A stretch of 8,039 bases of DNA, taken from the NCBI RefSeq assembly GCF_946222815.1, contig NZ_CAMJRK010000071.1:1-8039 (forward strand), given 5' to 3'. Shown piece after piece: positions 7,301 through 8,039 of this stretch. Source of the stretch: an uncultured Leuconostoc sp. Lineage in GTDB: Bacteria; Bacillota; Bacilli; Lactobacillales; Lactobacillaceae. How positions within the stretch are numbered: the first letter of the stretch is position 1; every line of letters begins with the position of its first letter. The position numbers and the translations under genes are program-made. The notes under the pieces are model-generated. The model made no database searches. It saw only the letters and a list, made by a program, of their open reading frames with translations, and was not told the origin of the DNA.

Positions 7301-8039
7301 ACAGTTCAATAATCTTATCTGTTACAGCTGACAGTCCTGTTGTTTCTAAATCAAATGCGACATAAATTGTATTCTTATCAAGTAACGTGACCGGGGCTAA
7401 ATTAAATCCAATGGGTTCCCCATCTTCAACAAGGTTAGCTTCCATTCCATAGATCATTTTTAAATCGTTTTTCTGTCCGGCAGCTACTGCCTCTGGAAAT
7501 CCCTGTACGTTAGCTGTATCAATGATTGCTAGCGCTTCTTGTCCCCAATTTTTAGCTAATTTTGCTACAGCAGCATAATCGGTTACAGCGTCCATTGATG
7601 ACATAGTAGAGTGCACTTGCAGTTCAATACGTTTTTTGTCACCTTGATATTTTTCTTGACGCCCCTCATGATCAATAACTTGCAAATCATAAATATTTAA
7701 GACCAATTCACGCGCATAAGTATCTTCTTGAACGTTTCCAGACATGCGTACCCACATACCAGTTTTTAAATTTTCAAATACAGCCTCATCTGACTCATTA
7801 TTTGAAAACTTTTTAGCCGCTATAGCACTTGAATAATCCGTTACTTTAAGTGTCATGAGTTTACGTCCTGAACGTAATTCACGAACCTCACTAGCAAATA
7901 TATAGCCCTCAACAACAACGCGATTTTCTTCATTATCAATTGTTTCCAATCGCATTATTTCAGCATCAGCCGCAATTTTACGTCCTAATGTTAATTTAAC
8001 CCCTGTCATTGATGATTTTGGTTTAGCTTGTTCACTGGC
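4305..8039 (-). CDS. polC: DNA polymerase III alpha subunit, PolC type (partial, N-terminus beyond window)
   Basis: The replicative polymerase of Firmicutes, with built-in 3'-5' proofreading. 1244 codons are visible. The frame stays open to the right edge, so the ATG at 8007-8009 is internal, and compared with about 1437 residues in B. subtilis some 190 N-terminal residues are missing. Numbering from the edge, domains are: OB fold about 25-120; first PHP half about 135-218; inserted DEDDh exonuclease about 225-390 with Asp230, Glu232, Asp315, His369 and Asp374 all present; second PHP half about 410-560; polymerase core about 600-1110 with GSRGSVGSSF, catalytic PDIDLNFSG (Asp771, Asp773), TTGQHPGG and KMDILGHDDP; helix-hairpin-helix region; and a C-terminal clamp-binding motif QLSLF followed by Asp-Phe. 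Unusual: PHP metal ligands are replaced (Gln141, Thr175, Asp468, Lys543), the four zinc-knuckle cysteines are absent (Ser716, Gly719, Asp741, His744), and no cysteine occurs in the visible protein. Catalytic sites are intact, so it should be functional. Confidence 0.97.
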   Translation of the reverse strand, partial: ASEQAKPKSSMTGVKLTLGRKIAADAEIMRLETIDNEENRVVVEGYIFASEVRELRSGRKLMTLKVTDYSSAIAAKKFSNNESDEAVFENLKTGMWVRMSGNVQEDTYARELVLNIYDLQVIDHEGRQEKYQGDKKRIELQVHSTMSSMDAVTDYAAVAKLAKNWGQEALAIIDTANVQGFPEAVAAGQKNDLKMIYGMEANLVEDGEPIGFNLAPVTLLDKNTIYVAFDLETTGLSAVTDKIIELSAVKMQLGNVIEKFSEYINPGFPLSDFTTKLTSITDTMVAHTDTEENIINRFRQWAGEAVLIGHNVTFDIGFMNAAYARYSQAAITNPVIDTLPFTRWLYPDYKSYRLGTIAKRFSINLEQAHRAIFDAETTGHIAWRLIKEANIRYELLQHNQLNDHMTEGDAWKHGRPVHVTLLVQNDIGLKNLYKLVSQSNINFFARVPRIPRSVLDQYREGLVIGTGDTSGDVIITLIEKGRDEALKKARYYDYIEIQPTDNYAPMLESELIANTEKLHAILKEMVSIGDQLKKPVVVTGDVKYTNPEDKIYRDILIATQPGNPQNRTALPKLHFRTTQDLLDDYDFMGSELAQKLIIDNTHVVANMLETITPLKSGSYPPNIPSAGDELTKRTLETAKKWYGDPVPDVIQSRIDQELTAIIGNGFAPHYIIAQRLVEKSNKDGYLVGSRGSVGSSFVATMSGITEVNPFAPHYRSAHGDYFELADPKIYESGYDLPDKVDPNHQNEMLIGDGQNIPFETFMGFKGDKVPDIDLNFSGDYQPIAHNYMKVLFGEHNVYRAGTIATVAEKTAFGYVKGYERDHEKQYRGAEIERLAQGVTGVKRTTGQHPGGILIVPREYEVYDFTPVQYPADDQKSLWQTTHMDYHAIHDNLLKMDILGHDDPTMVRTLKDMSGIDPQSIPANDPGVLSLFTSPKVLGVTEEQIFSKTGTLGLPEFGTNFVRGMLEETQPHNYSELLQISGLSHGTDVWLGNANELIENGTATISTVIGTRDKIMTDLINWGFPAADAFNVMEKVRKGKGITDDYQAQLREAKIPEWYIQSMLKIKYMFPRAHAAAYVLMALRIAYFKVYFPTIYYATYFSVRADQFDIVAMSRGKNATKEALKRLRTLGNDATVGDKNLLTVLEMANEALERGITFSMVDLYKSEANEWVIDGDTLIPPFSAVPSLGENVAKQIIVARQDKPFLSKEDLKKRGKVSQTIIAYLTQNSVLDGMPDENQLSLFDF

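Noticed and set aside
7980..8009. ATG at 8007-8009 as the polC start, giving a 1234-residue protein
   Set aside because: The frame continues open through ten more codons to the window edge, there is no ribosome site before this ATG, and the protein would lack the N-terminal region present in other PolC proteins. It is an internal methionine in the linker before the OB fold.

Overview
The window looks like core chromosome from a low-GC Gram-positive bacterium. A PolC-type replicative polymerase restricts it to Firmicutes. The AT-rich composition, the divergent PolC sequence and the gene content fit the Lactobacillales, and I think a Leuconostoc/Weissella-type organism is most likely. That genus-level guess is inference only. 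All five genes lie on the minus strand, so transcription runs from high to low coordinates. I see no mobile element, CRISPR array, tRNA or rRNA.

Layout in transcription order: (i) 8039-4305, polC, the replicative DNA polymerase III alpha subunit, with its N-terminus (about 190 residues) beyond the right edge; (ii) 4222-3812, a four-helix PsiE-family membrane protein, 82 bases after polC with no terminator between them, closed by a strong long-stem terminator at 3740-3791; (iii) a 319-base intergenic region (3493-3811) holding that terminator, candidate promoters for the next gene, an imperfect 18/19-base direct repeat and a possible 16-codon leader peptide; (iv) 3492-2581, rbsK, ribokinase; (v) 2581-1124, an RsmF-like rRNA m5C methyltransferase that shares one base with rbsK (TAATG) and ends in a terminator fused to its stop codon; (vi) 963-1, a BMP/PnrA-family nucleoside-binding protein with its own promoter, whose C-terminus runs off the left edge.

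These genes do not form one pathway. polC is replication, rsmF is ribosome modification, and rbsK and the BMP protein may both serve ribose/nucleoside salvage. No obvious new multi-gene system is present. The most notable signals are within proteins. The PolC keeps intact polymerase and proofreading active sites, but it appears to have lost the metal ligands of its PHP domain and all four cysteines of the zinc knuckle known from Bacillus PolC. In fact the 1244 visible PolC residues contain no cysteine. Over all five proteins (about 2490 residues) I count three: the two catalytic cysteines of RsmF and one in a PsiE membrane helix. The BMP protein also lacks the lipobox cysteine normally used for membrane anchoring. 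Together these suggest a lineage that purges cysteine and metal sites. Comparisons with Bacillus subtilis PolC are from memory, not from an alignment run here.
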